Part shown: positions 63,844-64,000 of the stretch, piece by piece
Numbering within the stretch: position 1 is the stretch's first letter
How the letters are laid out: every line of letters begins with the position of its first letter
Assembly: GCA_016584305.1 (NCBI GenBank)
Contig: JACEEZ010025360.1
Coordinates: forward strand, 270,501-334,500
DNA length: 64,000 nt
DNA from: Chionoecetes opilio
Taxonomy: Eukaryota; Arthropoda; Malacostraca; Decapoda; Majidae
Reading direction: 5' to 3'
Notes under the pieces: model-generated
Seen by the model: only the letters and a program-made list of their open reading frames with translations
Database searches by the model: none
Told to the model about the DNA's origin: nothing
Made by a program: the position numbers and the translations under genes

Positions 63844-64000
63844 TACATCTATGGCAACACCCTATCCTTTGGCTTTCGAATGGTGGAATTTTTTTCAGTC
63901 GGATATTTTTTTAAATGCCCATAGCGAGGGGCATTCAAACTTTCAAAACTTGTAAAGAAAAAAAAAAAAAAATCTTTTTTGGATCATTTTCCCATACACT
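63844..64000. other. Unassigned window end
   Basis: No feature recognised; poly-A run at 63956-63971. Confidence 0.5.

Overview
This window reads as eukaryotic, most likely arthropod and probably decapod crustacean DNA. I infer this from very long (TA)n and other microsatellites, short runs of the pancrustacean telomere motif TTAGG, intronless C2H2 zinc-finger paralogs behind a spliced 5' exon, and the mixture of Penelope, BEL/Pao, Jockey-like, Tc1/Tigger, hAT and Mutator-like elements. The species is not identified. Almost nothing is ordinary single-copy host coding sequence: the window is a stack of nested transposable elements in which the order of insertion can often be read from target-site duplications (TSDs) and from empty sites elsewhere in the same window.

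1-8.5 kb: the 3' end of one non-LTR retrotransposon, an array of a 38-bp unit, then a nearly complete related element (PHD-type ORF1; ORF2 with broken endonuclease but open reverse transcriptase), followed by the 5' half of a BEL/Pao LTR retrotransposon. 8.5-12 kb: a minus-strand Jockey-like LINE whose endonuclease is split by a 670-bp solo LTR. 12-16.5 kb: two tRNA-derived SINE families, a C2H2 zinc-finger gene, a CR1-like LINE tail and a candidate host first exon. 16.7-24.6 kb: a foldback element with ~0.5-kb inverted arms, then a Tc1-like element with an inverted duplicate of its own 3' end. 24.6-33 kb: Tigger-like elements, a degenerate transposase-like gene interrupted by an 11-bp minisatellite, and Penelope fragments with hammerhead-like cores. 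33.6-36 kb: a second zinc-finger gene with a one-base frameshift. 36-40 kb: a non-coding element with short terminal inverted repeats. 40-43 kb: a hAT element containing a Harbinger-like element that contains a mariner-like MITE.

43.7-59.8 kb is the most structured region: a giant inverted repeat. Its arms are about 2 kb once later insertions are subtracted, and a 4.4-kb loop holds a Penelope element that is itself inverted internally. Each arm gained different elements, so each arm preserves empty sites for insertions in the other. 59.8-64 kb: a hAT transposase pseudogene split by a SINE, then a Tigger-like element carrying a SINE.

The most useful observations are: a three-member MITE family with a clean AATT TSD; a Mutator-like element with a 9-10 bp TSD and an in-window empty site; a SINE whose 3' tail matches an L2/CR1-like LINE tail in the same window; a Tigger-type MITE that carries a SINE at the same internal position in three copies; and paired zinc-finger paralogs sharing a splice boundary and 5' exon. 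All homology statements rest on reading motifs by eye; no search was run.
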